DNA of 38,070 nucleotides from an uncultured Peptococcaceae bacterium (GCA_902492275.1 CABUKW010000011.1:1-38070), one strand, 5' to 3'. Counted from the first letter of the stretch, positions 14,414 to 22,780 are shown. Numbers and translations: made by a program. Notes: generated from the sequence alone by a model not told the origin.

Positions 14414-15814
14414 TTAGTTTAAATAATTTACAGGGTTCTTGGTTACGCCGTTGACAATCACTTCAAAGTGCAAATGGGGGCCAGTGCTGTTGCCAGTATT
14501 ACCAGACAACGCAATCAACTGACCGCGGGAAACGGTTGAACCAACGCTGACTTTGTAAGCGGATAAATGAGCATATCTTGTTTTTACGCCATTGCCATGA
14601 TTGATGACAACGCAATTTCCGTATCCATAATACCAGCTTGCCAATTCTACAGTACCGCCAGCAGCCGCATAAACGGAAGTGCCTGTTTTTGCCGCTAAGT
14701 CGATACCAGAGTGGAAACCACGGCTTCTGGTGCCATAAGGCGATGTGATTTTATTACTGCTCAGCGGCCATGCCAATGTTCCGCTGCCGCCGTTGCTGTT
14801 AGAAGCAGAACGGGAAGAAATTTTGATAGAGCCGGTGCCTCTGTTGACCACTTCGGTAACAGGTTCAGAGATTACCACTTCTTTCACAACACTTTTTTCA
14901 AGGGTGCTACCGTTTGCTTCTTTGACTTCATAGGTTACGCTTTTCTTACCATCAGAACCTTGTGTTACCACTTTGCTTTCGCCTTTTAACAAACTGGAAG
15001 TGTCTTTATATTCAGTAGAATGTGCAATTGCTTCTTCCACGGTAACTTCCTTGGTAACAACTACGCTGATCAGTGGTTCCTGCTTGGTCAATACAATTTC
15101 CTGACCAATCTGCAATTTTTCTGGTACGGTGTCAGCGTTCAATTTCTGTAATTCATCTACCGATAAATCATTGTTGTGGGCAATCATCCAGAAAGATTCG
15201 CCTTCTTCAACAATATGGGTTTTTACTTCTTCTTTTCCTTCTTGAATCTGTTCCAGAATTTTTTCTGGCGATTGAATTTCGGAAACCTTTACATTACCAG
15301 CTTCTACGCTGACGTCTTCCTGGAAATCAACCGATTTCACAACAGCGTCGCCCAAATCGGCGGTAGCCGATTCTTTCAGCTTGTCCAATACTTTCTGGCC
15401 GTCGTCTTCCGTTGCCACTGCAAATTGGATTTCTCCGTTGTTTACATTGATAACAGCGCCAGCGGTTAGCCATTCAACTTTTTCTTCTAACAAAGCGGCC
15501 AATTCTGTGCTGTTCATTTTTGCTGTGAAGAAATGATGACCAACCTCTGCTTCTACTGTATTGTAAGAAGCTATGATTTCCAGTCCTGTTTCCTGTTGTA
15601 CTTTTTCTTTGGTTGCTGCCAATGCCTGATTCAAAGCTGCTGCCGAGCTGATCTGTCCCATTGTTTTGCCGTCAATGACAACTGCATAGGAAGTACTCAA
15701 AGAAAATGTACATGCAAATGCGATAAGAAGCGCTACTACGATACTACCTAAGAAATACTTTTTTGATCCAGTGTTTTCAATAAAATTCATGAACTTTGCC
15801 GTCAGATTGTTCAT
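14414..15814 (-). CDS. Membrane-anchored LysM/G5/M23 cell-wall peptidase
   Basis: The 466-residue product should be a cell-envelope endopeptidase cutting peptidoglycan cross-links. Order: a membrane segment at about residues 20-45 (signal anchor); a low-similarity region to about 195; a LysM domain (about 196-245, VEEGESFWMIAHNNDLSVDE); a G5 domain (about 250-330, with VTKEVTVEEAIAHSTEY); a Ser/Gly linker; and an M23 domain to the C-terminus. Zinc ligands are His and Asp in HSGID and His in HLHFE, with HLS before them, all in the standard spacing. The start at 15814 lacks a close ribosome binding site; AAAGGTGGCGG lies about 30 bases upstream with a hairpin between. The ATG at 15790 is an alternative. 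Confidence 0.92.
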   Translation of the reverse strand: MNNLTAKFMNFIENTGSKKYFLGSIVVALLIAFACTFSLSTSYAVVIDGKTMGQISSAAALNQALAATKEKVQQETGLEIIASYNTVEAEVGHHFFTAKMNSTELAALLEEKVEWLTAGAVINVNNGEIQFAVATEDDGQKVLDKLKESATADLGDAVVKSVDFQEDVSVEAGNVKVSEIQSPEKILEQIQEGKEEVKTHIVEEGESFWMIAHNNDLSVDELQKLNADTVPEKLQIGQEIVLTKQEPLISVVVTKEVTVEEAIAHSTEYKDTSSLLKGESKVVTQGSDGKKSVTYEVKEANGSTLEKSVVKEVVISEPVTEVVNRGTGSIKISSRSASNSNGGSGTLAWPLSSNKITSPYGTRSRGFHSGIDLAAKTGTSVYAAAGGTVELASWYYGYGNCVVINHGNGVKTRYAHLSAYKVSVGSTVSRGQLIALSGNTGNSTGPHLHFEVIVNGVTKNPVNYLN

Positions 15815-15821
15815 ACGTTAC

Positions 15822-15836
15822 GCAGATAAAATCTGC
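15822..15836 (-). promoter_or_regulatory. Small hairpin between Shine-Dalgarno-like site and start of the M23 gene
   Basis: GCAGAT and ATCTGC pair across a 3-base loop. On the minus strand an AAAGGTGG sequence lies just upstream and the ATG 8 bases downstream. Folding would bring the two together. The rest of the 15815-16222 spacer is AT-rich with a plus-strand promoter but no other gene. Confidence 0.4.
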
Positions 15837-16081
15837 AAACCGCCACCTTTCTTTTCGTTGGAGTTCCTTTTTGTTTTCATCAAATACTGCAATTTTGTAA
15901 GAAGAAAAACCAAAATTAGATTTGCGTAAGTAAAATAAAAAAGCCTTTCAAACGCACCCCTATTCTAGCACAATTTTTCCAAAAGGAAAAGGCAAAAAGC
16001 CATTTTGTAACCAGAGTGTTACTAAATGGTCACAAAACTTATCATAAAACAGGATATTTTCAAATAAAAACTGGTTTCCCT

Positions 16082-16110
16082 TTGGCAAGAAGATAGAAAT
16101 ATGATAAAAT
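16082..16110 (+). promoter_or_regulatory. Promoter of the M20 hydrolase gene
   Basis: TTGGCA and TAAAAT are separated by 17 bases, about 110 bases upstream of the M20 hydrolase start. Confidence 0.55.
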
Positions 16111-16222
16111 GCAGGAGTGTTCCGAGAAAAAGAGTAATTATAAAAATATAAAAGATTTTTCACAATTTTTATAAAAAATCGTAAAGAACAGTAACAAAAT
16201 AGAATTTTGCAAAGGAGTTTGG

Positions 16223-17542
16223 ATGATGAGAGGAATTTCTGTACAGCAATTAAAATGGGAACAGTATCAGGCCGACTTTGCCGTCCTTTCTGCTATTGGA
16301 CAGAATGCAGACGGCGGCGTGGACCGCTTGGCTTACACAGCGGCAGACCAGGAGGCCCATGGCTTATTGGCCAAAATGGCGGAAAATGCAGGCTTTGAGG
16401 TGAAATGGGACGGCGCCGGAAACCTGTGGATTACACGGCGCGGCACCGATGACGGCGATGCCAATATGCCGCCGCTGCTGCTAGGCTCCCACATGGACAG
16501 CGTGCCAGACGGCGGCAAATATGACGGTCTTTTGGGCGTGATGACCGCTTTCCATGCGATGCGTTTATTAGACGGTATGCCGCAGCGCCGCACAGTCACG
16601 TTAATTGTGTTCCGCTGCGAAGAGTCCAGCCGGTTTAATTGCGCCACCGTCGGCAGCAAGCTGTTAGCGGAACGGCTGACCGGCGAAATGCTGAAAGGTT
16701 ATGTCGATAAAGATGGCATCAGTTTATATGATGAAATAAAAAAATTAGGCGGCAATCCGGACAATTTATATGCAGAGCGCAACTATATCAAAAATGCTTT
16801 CGGCTTTATTGAAATGCATATTGAACAAGGACCGGTGCTGGAAGAACGGCATACCGATATCGGCATTGTGGGTCATATTGCAGCGCCATACCGTTTGCGC
16901 ATTACAGTAGAAGGCACAGCGGCCCATTCCGGCGCTTGCCCCATGGGCTCCCGCAACGACGCGCTCACCGGCGCTGCCGAAATGATTCTGGCAGTAGAAA
17001 AGCTGGGGCGTCAATATGCAGACAAACGGATTGTGGCTACAGTGGGCAAATGTGATGTAATCAATGAAGCCATTAATATTGTGCCGGGCCATGTAGAGCT
17101 TTATGTGGATATTCGCGGTATCGAGAAAGACGTGATTGCCGAAGTGGTAACAAAATTACACGAAGAACTAAATCGTATAGCTGCGGAAAGAAAGCTAAAG
17201 ATAGAGCCAGCTATTTTAGGACAGGAACAGCCGGTGAAGCTGGACGACGATATGGCAGAGCTGCTAGTAGAACAATGTGTGCCAAACCGTTTGACCTTTT
17301 TGCACATGGTCAGCGGCGCAGGGCACGACACCATGTATATGGCCGGTTTAACCAGAGCCACCATGTTTTTTGTACCCTGCGATAAAGGCATTAGCCATAA
17401 CAAAAAAGAAGCAGTCAGCGACGAAGCTGTGCAAAACGGCTTGAAGCTGATGTACAGCGTGTTGCTGCGCATTTGCAACCTAGACCCAGAAGAAGAAAAA
17501 GAAAAAGCCGAATTGCAGCGCCGCTTTATGGAAGCCATGTAA
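16223..17542 (+). CDS. M20-family amidohydrolase (N-carbamoyl-amino-acid/allantoate type)
   Basis: The 439-residue product matches the hydantoinase/carbamoylase branch of the M20 zinc peptidase family. Metal ligands and active-site residues are visible in GSHMDSVPDGGKYDG (about residues 93-107), CEESSRF (about 132-138), MHIEQGPVLE (about 197-206), and the C-terminal SGAGHDTMYM and GISHNKKE. Such enzymes cleave N-carbamoyl amino acids, allantoate or ureidoglycolate and release ammonia and CO2 or urea. No purine or hydantoin genes are nearby, so the substrate is undecided. AAGGAG precedes two adjacent ATG codons; I took the first. It appears to be a single-gene unit, with a repeat-rich island behind it. 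Confidence 0.9.
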   Translation: MMRGISVQQLKWEQYQADFAVLSAIGQNADGGVDRLAYTAADQEAHGLLAKMAENAGFEVKWDGAGNLWITRRGTDDGDANMPPLLLGSHMDSVPDGGKYDGLLGVMTAFHAMRLLDGMPQRRTVTLIVFRCEESSRFNCATVGSKLLAERLTGEMLKGYVDKDGISLYDEIKKLGGNPDNLYAERNYIKNAFGFIEMHIEQGPVLEERHTDIGIVGHIAAPYRLRITVEGTAAHSGACPMGSRNDALTGAAEMILAVEKLGRQYADKRIVATVGKCDVINEAINIVPGHVELYVDIRGIEKDVIAEVVTKLHEELNRIAAERKLKIEPAILGQEQPVKLDDDMAELLVEQCVPNRLTFLHMVSGAGHDTMYMAGLTRATMFFVPCDKGISHNKKEAVSDEAVQNGLKLMYSVLLRICNLDPEEEKEKAELQRRFMEAM

Positions 17543-17631
17543 GCTGTGAAGAAAAATGAGGGGGTGAATCGCCTCCCCATCGGCAGCAAACATAACAAAA
17601 AACAGATGGATAACACATGAAAAACGAAGAA

Positions 17632-17785
17632 GCAAACTCAAATCCTCGCATCTATATTGGTTGAGCAGAAAACAGGCATTTTAGCTGTATTTTGTACCCC
17701 CCTATTAGAGCGCAAAATACAGAAAACGCTGGCAAAAGCAGAAAATCACAATTGCAAATGTTTCACGTGAAACATTTTTGCATCA
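17632..17785 (+). repeat. parS-bearing repeat, copy 1
   Basis: This ~155-bp segment is closely similar to 25293-25447 in the same orientation. Shared parts include TATATTGGTTGAGCAGAAAA, the ATTTTAGCTGTATT arm, TACAGAAAACGCTGGC and the parS with its flanks. The hairpin arms CTGTATTTTG (17685-17694) and CAAAATACAG (17713-17722) are perfectly complementary. It starts 90 bases after the M20 hydrolase stop. Confidence 0.9.
17759..17774. other. parS centromere site
   Basis: TGTTTCACGTGAAACA is an exact 16-bp palindrome identical to the consensus parS bound by ParB/Spo0J in Bacillus and most other bacteria. ParB loads here and spreads, and recruits SMC for chromosome segregation. Such sites cluster near the replication origin. 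No parA or parB gene is in the window. Confidence 0.93.
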
Positions 17786-17910
17786 AACAAAGAACATCTG
17801 TCTGAACCAGTGCATAATAAAGAAGTGCTGACCGGGCGCAGCGCCCACCCATATATTGTGAGCTGTTATGCTGCTTTTTCGTGTGTGGCGTCGTTGGGCA
17901 ATACCAGAGG

Positions 17911-18103
17911 GAAGATCCTTCGACTACGGGCTTGCGCCCTTCGCTCAGGATGACAGAACATGTCACTCTGAGCCGGTCTTGTCATGCTGAGCTTGTCGAA
18001 GCATCTTCCAAGGGATAGAACCGCTTTGTCACCCTGAGCCTGTTGAAGGGTCTTCCGAAGTCTAACACCGGAGAGAAGATCCTTCGCTTCGCTCAGGATG
18101 ACA
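17911..18103. repeat. Cluster of REP-like short palindromic units
   Basis: At least four degenerate copies of a GATCCTTCG...CTCAGGATGACA unit occur here. Copies at 17911-17955 and 18074-18103 read in one direction and copies at about 17979-18009 and 18027-18057 in the other (TGTCA..CTGAGC..GTTGAAGG.TCTTCC). Similar TCATCCTGAGCGAAG repeats are widespread in intergenic DNA of many bacteria. Confidence 0.8.
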
Positions 18104-18297
18104 AAAAGGGTACTCGCTGCCGTCCTATGGGTTCAAAAACTCCCCGCTATCTTTGGCCAAATACTGACCTAGCGGCCAGCGGTGCGATTTCAGCGCAAAG
18201 ATACGCGCTAGCGGCATCGCACCCTACAATGTATCTGCCGTACAAAATACAGAAGGAACAAGATACTCTCTACCCTTCTATGGGTTTAAGACACCCC

Positions 18298-18429
18298 GCT
18301 ACCTTCGCCAAAATTCCGACTTGGGATGGACAAATGGCAAGCTGTTTTAGCCGAGATGGACGTTAGTCCAAATCGAGGCAAACAGCGCAGTGATTTGTCC
18401 AGAGCCACGGAGGAACGGGCGAAGGTAGC
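18298..18429. repeat. 132-bp hairpin element, copy E1
   Basis: The ends GCTACCTTCGCC and GGCGAAGGTAGC are perfect 12-bp terminal inverted repeats. Inner arms GGACAAAT (18328-18335) and ATTTGTCC (18393-18400) and AGCTGTTT/AAACAGCG extend the pairing toward the centre. Copies of equal length lie at 25514-25645 (inverted) and 25916-26047. It encodes nothing. Confidence 0.88.
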
Positions 18430-18581
18430 AAAAAAATCCAATGAGTAGCAAAAAGAAACGCAAAGGGTAGCAAATAAAAATACAAAGTGTAAGCAAAAAA
18501 TTAAAAAGTAGCAAAAAGAAAAAATCCAAGGAATAGCAAAAAATCAAATAGAAGAAAACAAAAAGAAAACAAAAAGAAAAC

Positions 18582-18655
18582 TGTGTTGTTTTCCAAAATG
18601 ATGATATAATAGAACCGTATATGATAACGAAAAAACAGAACTTGACAACTGTCAA
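18582..18655 (+). promoter_or_regulatory. Possible promoter and operator before the Sua5-like gene
   Basis: A good -10 (TATAAT, 18605-18610) has only a weak -35 (TGTGTT, 17 bases upstream). An inverted repeat TTGACA-AC-TGTCAA (18642-18655) lies downstream, in the leader of the operon. The TTGACA could alternatively be a -35, but no fitting -10 follows. Confidence 0.4.
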
Positions 18656-18690
18656 AGATGTATTGGTGTGAATGAAGAGAGGCAAAGCCT

Positions 18691-19713
18691 ATGGAAACAA
18701 AATTGTTACGAGGTGAACAAGACAAAGATTTGCAAGAAGCTGCGCGATTACTGTGTGCCGGGGAAATTGTGGCCTTTCCAACCGAAACCGTTTATGGATT
18801 AGGGGCTAATGCATTGGATGAAAACGCCGTGCATAAGATTTATCAGGCAAAGGGCCGTCCCTCCGATAATCCCCTGAACGTGCTGATTTATGATCAGGCT
18901 CAACTGGCGGATTTGGTCAGTCAGGTTCCCGATGCAGCGAAGAAACTGATGGAAGCCTTTTGGCCGGGACCATTGACGTTAATTTTCAAGTGCCGTCCGA
19001 ATGCGGTGCCAGCCTGTGTGACCGGTGGACTGGAAACGATTGGCGTCCGTATGCCCAACCATCCGGTGGCGTTACGCCTGCTGCAAATGACCAACTTGCC
19101 TATTGCTGCGCCCAGCGCCAATTTATCAGGCAAGCCAAGCCCCACCGCCGCGTCTCATGTGCAGCACGATTTAGAAGGTCGGGTGGCCGCCATTGTGTCC
19201 GGTGGATGCTGCGCTGTGGGAGTTGAGTCCACGGTATTGGATATCAGCGGAGAACAGCCGGTCATTTTGCGCCCTGGCAGCGTGACCAAAGAACAACTGG
19301 AAGAAATCCTTGGTCAGCCGGTGTCTGATGTCGCAGACAGCCTTGGAAAAACAGGTGGGCCAGCGGCGCAATACGCCCATTATGCGCCGGAAGCACCGGT
19401 GTATATCTGCACTGGTACGCCAGAGGAAATTGCAGCAAAAATAGATACGCAGCTAGAAGCTCATAGGGGGAAAGCTGGCGTCATGCTGTCCAGTCAAACG
19501 CTGCGTTTGCTTCATCGTGCCGATGAAAATCTGGTAGTCAACTTAGGTTCCCGCGAAGATTTGAAACAGATTGCCGGCAACTTATTTGCCGCCTTGCGAT
19601 ATTTTGATGAGGCCGATGTAGAAGCCATCTATACGGAGGATTTTCCCACCGAAGAGATTGGCGCGGCCTTGATGAACCGTCTGCGCAATGCAGCAGGCGA
19701 TAAAAGTGTTTGA
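18691..19713 (+). CDS. sua5: L-threonylcarbamoyladenylate synthase (Sua5/YwlC type)
   Basis: This enzyme makes threonylcarbamoyl-AMP from threonine, bicarbonate and ATP for the t6A37 modification of ANN-decoding tRNAs. The 340-residue length is that of Sua5 with both domains. The YrdC domain occupies about 10-200, with FPTETVYGLGANA, KGRPSDNPLNVLI, APSANLSGKPSPT and STVLDI. The C-terminal Sua5 domain (about 230-340) follows the linker GGPAAQYAHYAPEAPV. It opens an operon with the next four genes, in the same order as ywlC-ywlE-ywlF-ywlG-glyA in Bacillus (there with ywlD in addition). Confidence 0.95.
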   Translation: METKLLRGEQDKDLQEAARLLCAGEIVAFPTETVYGLGANALDENAVHKIYQAKGRPSDNPLNVLIYDQAQLADLVSQVPDAAKKLMEAFWPGPLTLIFKCRPNAVPACVTGGLETIGVRMPNHPVALRLLQMTNLPIAAPSANLSGKPSPTAASHVQHDLEGRVAAIVSGGCCAVGVESTVLDISGEQPVILRPGSVTKEQLEEILGQPVSDVADSLGKTGGPAAQYAHYAPEAPVYICTGTPEEIAAKIDTQLEAHRGKAGVMLSSQTLRLLHRADENLVVNLGSREDLKQIAGNLFAALRYFDEADVEAIYTEDFPTEEIGAALMNRLRNAAGDKSV

Positions 19714-19727
19714 AAGTTGGTGAAATC

Positions 19728-20201
19728 ATGAACATTCTTTTTGTTTGTACTGGCAATACTTGTAGAAGCGCAATGGCAGAGGCGGCAGCCCGCCGGCTGA
19801 TTGAGCAAAATCCAGAACGGTACGGCCAGTTTCAGGTAGCGTCGGCTGGCGTGATGTGCGCAGGCCCGTCGCCGGCGTCACCGCAGGCCATTGCCGTAGC
19901 GGAAGAAAAGGGCTGTGACTTGTCCCAGTTTACCGCCAAGCAGATTACAGCGGAGTTGGCGGAACAGGCCGATTATATTTTTGTCATGACGGGCAGTCAT
20001 AAGAGGATGCTGGATAGCGCGTTGCCTCAATGCAGCGATAAGACCTTTCTGCTCAACGCTTACGCAATGGGCGATCCTTCTGCGCCGGAAATTCCCGACC
20101 CCTTCGGCGGTACGGTGGAGGAATATGCCCAGTGCTTTGCCGTGCTGGAGGCCTGTATCGGTCAGGTTTTTGAAAAAATAAAAAATTCTAATGCTGTATA
20201 A
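19728..20201 (+). CDS. ywlE: Low-molecular-weight phosphatase, YwlE-like protein-arginine phosphatase
   Basis: The 157-residue product has the LMW-PTP signature loop Cys7-Thr-Gly-Asn-Thr11-Cys-Arg13 and the general-acid Asp in IPDPFGG (about residue 125). In YwlE of Bacillus, Thr at position 11 (where tyrosine phosphatases have Ile) selects phosphoarginine, and the neighbourhood is also that of ywlE. I therefore favour protein-arginine phosphatase over tyrosine phosphatase. The arginine kinase McsB is not in the window. I chose the ATG at 19728; the longer frame begins with TTG overlapping the preceding stop and has no better site. Confidence 0.88.
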   Translation: MNILFVCTGNTCRSAMAEAAARRLIEQNPERYGQFQVASAGVMCAGPSPASPQAIAVAEEKGCDLSQFTAKQITAELAEQADYIFVMTGSHKRMLDSALPQCSDKTFLLNAYAMGDPSAPEIPDPFGGTVEEYAQCFAVLEACIGQVFEKIKNSNAV

Positions 20202-20301
20202 GTGAGAGAAACTGGGTGAGAAGCTATACGGCAAGTTCACTTTGCAGTATGATAGCAGTAGAAATAAAAAATACAGAACACAAGAGGAGGAAGCGATCGT
20301 G

Positions 20302-20742
20302 ATGAATATTGCAGTTGGCTGTGACCACGGCGGTTTTGAGCTAAAACAGGCTGTGATAAAGTTCTTAGCGGAAAACGGTTATGGCTATCAGGATTTTGGC
20401 ACTTATGATACCCAATCCTGCGATTATCCCGACATTGCTGTGCCAGTGGCCAAAGCGGTGGCCGCCGGTGAATTTGACCGGGGTATCTTGATTTGCGGCA
20501 CTGGCATCGGCATTGGCATTGCAGCCAATAAAGTGCCCGGCATTCGCGCAGCGCTTTGCCATGATACCTTTTCGGCCCATGCGTCCCGCGAGCATAATAA
20601 TGCCAACATTTTGACCATGGGACAGCGCGTCATCGGACAGGGACTGGCTCTGGATATCGTAAAAATTTGGCTGACCACTGAATTTGAAGGCGGCCGCCAT
20701 CAGAGAAGAATTGATAAAATTCATGAACAAGAGGTGCGTTAA
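20302..20742 (+). CDS. rpiB: Ribose-5-phosphate isomerase B
   Basis: RpiB interconverts ribose-5-phosphate and ribulose-5-phosphate in the pentose phosphate pathway. The 146-residue product has GCDHGGFELKQ at the N-terminus, the catalytic-cysteine loop CGTGIGIGIAANK (about residue 65), and HDTFSAHASREHNNANIL. I place the start at the ATG at 20302, preceded by GAGGAGG; a GTG directly before it is an alternative. It is the third gene of the operon and is followed by the ywlG-like gene after one base. RpiB/LacA relatives act on other sugars, but the context is that of ywlF/rpiB. Confidence 0.95.
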   Translation: MNIAVGCDHGGFELKQAVIKFLAENGYGYQDFGTYDTQSCDYPDIAVPVAKAVAAGEFDRGILICGTGIGIGIAANKVPGIRAALCHDTFSAHASREHNNANILTMGQRVIGQGLALDIVKIWLTTEFEGGRHQRRIDKIHEQEVR

Positions 20743-20743
20743 A

Positions 20744-21289
20744 ATGGAATTGCAGGAAATCAGACAGCAAATGCAGCAGGCATTCAGCGAATATTTAGGA
20801 GCAGCCAACTTGAAGCCGGGACAGATTGTAGTCATCGGCTGCAGTACCAGCGAAGTACACGGCGGCCGCATTGGCAAAGACAGCCAGCCGGATATTGCCG
20901 CGGCCTTGTATGAAGTGTTAGCGCCTATGGCTGAAGAAAAAGGTTTGTACCTAGCCTTTCAATGCTGCGAACATCTAAACAGAGCGCTGGTGGTAGACCG
21001 AGAAGTGATGGAAAAATATAATTTAACAGAAGTCACCGTTGTGCCGCAAATTCATGCCGGCGGCTCCATGGGAAGCTATGCGTACCGTCATAAAGCAGAT
21101 CCTGTCATGGTGGAAAGCATCCAGGCCCACGGCGGACTGGATATCGGCGAAACCCTGATTGGCATGCATCTGCGTCCGGTGGCTGTGCCAAAACGGCTCA
21201 GCGTAAAATTTATCGGCAGCGCCCGATTGACAGCGGCAGCCAGCAGACCAAAGCTGATCGGCGGCGAACGGGCCAAATATACCTTATAA
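20744..21289 (+). CDS. YwlG-like protein (TIGR01440/UPF0340 family)
   Basis: The 181-residue product belongs to the uncharacterised UPF0340 family, recognised by VVIGCSTSEVHGGRIGK near residue 30, CCEHLNRALVVDRE, the Gly/Ser-rich AGGSMGSYAYRHKADPVMVE, and GMHLRPVAVP. It is almost always encoded next to glyA and rpiB in Bacillota; its biochemical role is not known. It starts one base after the rpiB stop (GAGGTGCG as the ribosome binding site, within rpiB), so translation is probably coupled. Confidence 0.9.
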   Translation: MELQEIRQQMQQAFSEYLGAANLKPGQIVVIGCSTSEVHGGRIGKDSQPDIAAALYEVLAPMAEEKGLYLAFQCCEHLNRALVVDREVMEKYNLTEVTVVPQIHAGGSMGSYAYRHKADPVMVESIQAHGGLDIGETLIGMHLRPVAVPKRLSVKFIGSARLTAAASRPKLIGGERAKYTL

Positions 21290-21319
21290 AAGAGTCTGCA
21301 TAGAGCATGCGAAAACGGT

Positions 21320-21328
21320 TGTGGATAA
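21320..21328 (-). other. Perfect DnaA box upstream of glyA
   Basis: TGTGGATAA is the exact reverse complement of the consensus TTATCCACA. It lies in the 121-base spacer before glyA. A single box may be chance, but the window has a box cluster at 36781-36874. Confidence 0.6.
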
Positions 21329-21410
21329 CAATCATTTTATAAAGTGCTGATTATAGCGGAAGCTATAGCAATAAAAAAGAAAAATTTATAAAGACTGAGA
21401 GGTTAATGAG

Positions 21411-22652
21411 ATGATTGACTACATCAAAGAACTGGTGCAGCCAGTAGATGCAGAAGTAGCAGAAGCCATTTTTCTGGAAAAAAACAGACAGAACACCAAA
21501 ATTGAATTGATTGCTTCTGAAAACTTTGTTAGCCCGGCAGTGATGGCTGCCCAGGGCAGCGTACTCACCAACAAATACGCGGAAGGCTATCCGGGCAAAC
21601 GGTATTATGGCGGCTGCGAATTTGTGGACATTGTAGAAAATTTAGCGAGAGACCGTGTTAAAAAATTGTTCGGCGCAGAACATGCCAACGTACAGCCTCA
21701 TTCCGGCGCCAACGCCAACACCGCCGTATACTTTGCCATGCTGCAGCCCGGCGATACCGTGCTGGGCATGAATTTGAGCCATGGCGGTCATCTGTCTCAT
21801 GGGAGCCCAGTCAATATATCCGGTAAATATTTTAATTTCCAGGATTATGGCGTAGAAGAAGGCACCGAAGTTATCGACTACGATAAAGTTTTGGCCCGCG
21901 CCAAAGAAGTGAAGCCAAAATTAATCGTTGCCGGCGCCAGCGCTTATCCCCGCATTTTGGATTTCAAAAAATTCCGGGAAATCGCCGATGAAGTAGGCGC
22001 TTATCTGATGGTGGATATGGCCCATATCGCCGGTCTGGTGGCCGCTGGGCTGCATCCAAACCCAGTAGAATACGCCGACTTTGTAACCACCACCACCCAT
22101 AAAACCCTGAGAGGGCCAAGAGGCGGTCTGATTTTATGCAAGGAAGAATACGCAAAACAGATTGACAAAGCCATTTTCCCTGGCATTCAGGGCGGCCCAT
22201 TGATGCATGTCATCGCAGCCAAGGCAGTTTGCTTCCACGAAGCGCTGCAGCCCGAATTTAAAGCCTACCAGCAGCAGATTGTAGCCAACGCCCAGGCGCT
22301 GGCTGCCGGCTTGCAGGATCAGGGCTTCCGTCTGGTATCCGGCGGCACCGACAATCATTTGATGCTGATTGACGTAAAATCCAAAGGCTTAACCGGCAAA
22401 GAAGCAGAAAAAATGCTGGATGACGCCAATGTAACCGTCAACAAGAACACCATTCCCTTTGAAACCGAAAGTCCTTTTGTTACCAGCGGTATCCGCGTGG
22501 GAACGCCAGCCGTTACCTCCCGCGGCATGAAAGAAGCAGAAATGAAAGAAATTGCCGCTATCTTTGAAACCGTACTGCTGAAAAAAGATCAAGAAGCAGC
22601 AAAAGCGATGGTAAAATCGCTGACCGACCGTTTCCCACTGTATGCGGACTAA
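21411..22652 (+). CDS. glyA: Serine hydroxymethyltransferase
   Basis: GlyA converts serine and tetrahydrofolate to glycine and methylene-tetrahydrofolate, the main one-carbon source. The 413-residue length is standard. The PLP lysine is Lys231 in TTTTHKTLRGPRGG. Other family motifs are LIASENFVSPAV, NKYAEGYPGKRYYGG, HSGANANTAVYFAM and DMAHIAGLVAAG. A GAGAGG site precedes the ATG. It closes the sua5-ywlE-rpiB-ywlG block, although the 121-base gap with a DnaA box leaves room for a separate promoter. Confidence 0.98.
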   Translation: MIDYIKELVQPVDAEVAEAIFLEKNRQNTKIELIASENFVSPAVMAAQGSVLTNKYAEGYPGKRYYGGCEFVDIVENLARDRVKKLFGAEHANVQPHSGANANTAVYFAMLQPGDTVLGMNLSHGGHLSHGSPVNISGKYFNFQDYGVEEGTEVIDYDKVLARAKEVKPKLIVAGASAYPRILDFKKFREIADEVGAYLMVDMAHIAGLVAAGLHPNPVEYADFVTTTTHKTLRGPRGGLILCKEEYAKQIDKAIFPGIQGGPLMHVIAAKAVCFHEALQPEFKAYQQQIVANAQALAAGLQDQGFRLVSGGTDNHLMLIDVKSKGLTGKEAEKMLDDANVTVNKNTIPFETESPFVTSGIRVGTPAVTSRGMKEAEMKEIAAIFETVLLKKDQEAAKAMVKSLTDRFPLYAD

Positions 22653-22736
22653 CGGCCGCTGGAACAGCATAACGGAAAATCGAACCTTGAAAAATAAAAA
22701 TTTGATGATAACGGGGCTGTAAAAAGTCCCGGAAAA

Positions 22737-22780
22737 AGCAGCCATGATAGCGCAGATTCGTAACTGTCATGGCTGCTCTT
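22737..22780 (+). terminator. Terminator of glyA
   Basis: AGCAGCCATGA pairs exactly with TCATGGCTGCT around a roughly 19-base loop that has further pairing, and CTTA follows. The T run is short, so efficiency is uncertain. Confidence 0.7.

Larger units (their letters stand above)
17543..18690. other. Gene-free repeat island 1
   Basis: This 1.15-kb stretch has no credible gene. In order it holds a parS-bearing repeat (17632-17785), a run of REP-like units (17911-18103), a truncated left end of the 132-bp hairpin element (from about 18147) with an inner perfect inverted repeat GGTGCGAT/ATCGCACC, a full 132-bp element (18298-18429), and iterated GTAGCAAA motifs (about 18425-18545). The short frames across it are repeat by-products. 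Island 2 (25277-26185) shares the parS repeat, the 132-bp element and the iterated motifs. Confidence 0.85.

Noticed and set aside
15815..16000. c-di-AMP (ydaO-type) riboswitch before the M23 peptidase gene
   Set aside because: Such riboswitches often precede cell-wall hydrolase genes, so I looked for the conserved elements, but the leader is A/T-rich without the expected conserved GC-rich core.
17760..18725. Hydrophobic minus-strand frames rich in Phe, Leu and Cys at 18347-18725
   Set aside because: They are antisense readings of the A-rich GTAGCAAA array and of the start of the Sua5-like gene. Low-complexity sequence explains the apparent membrane segments.
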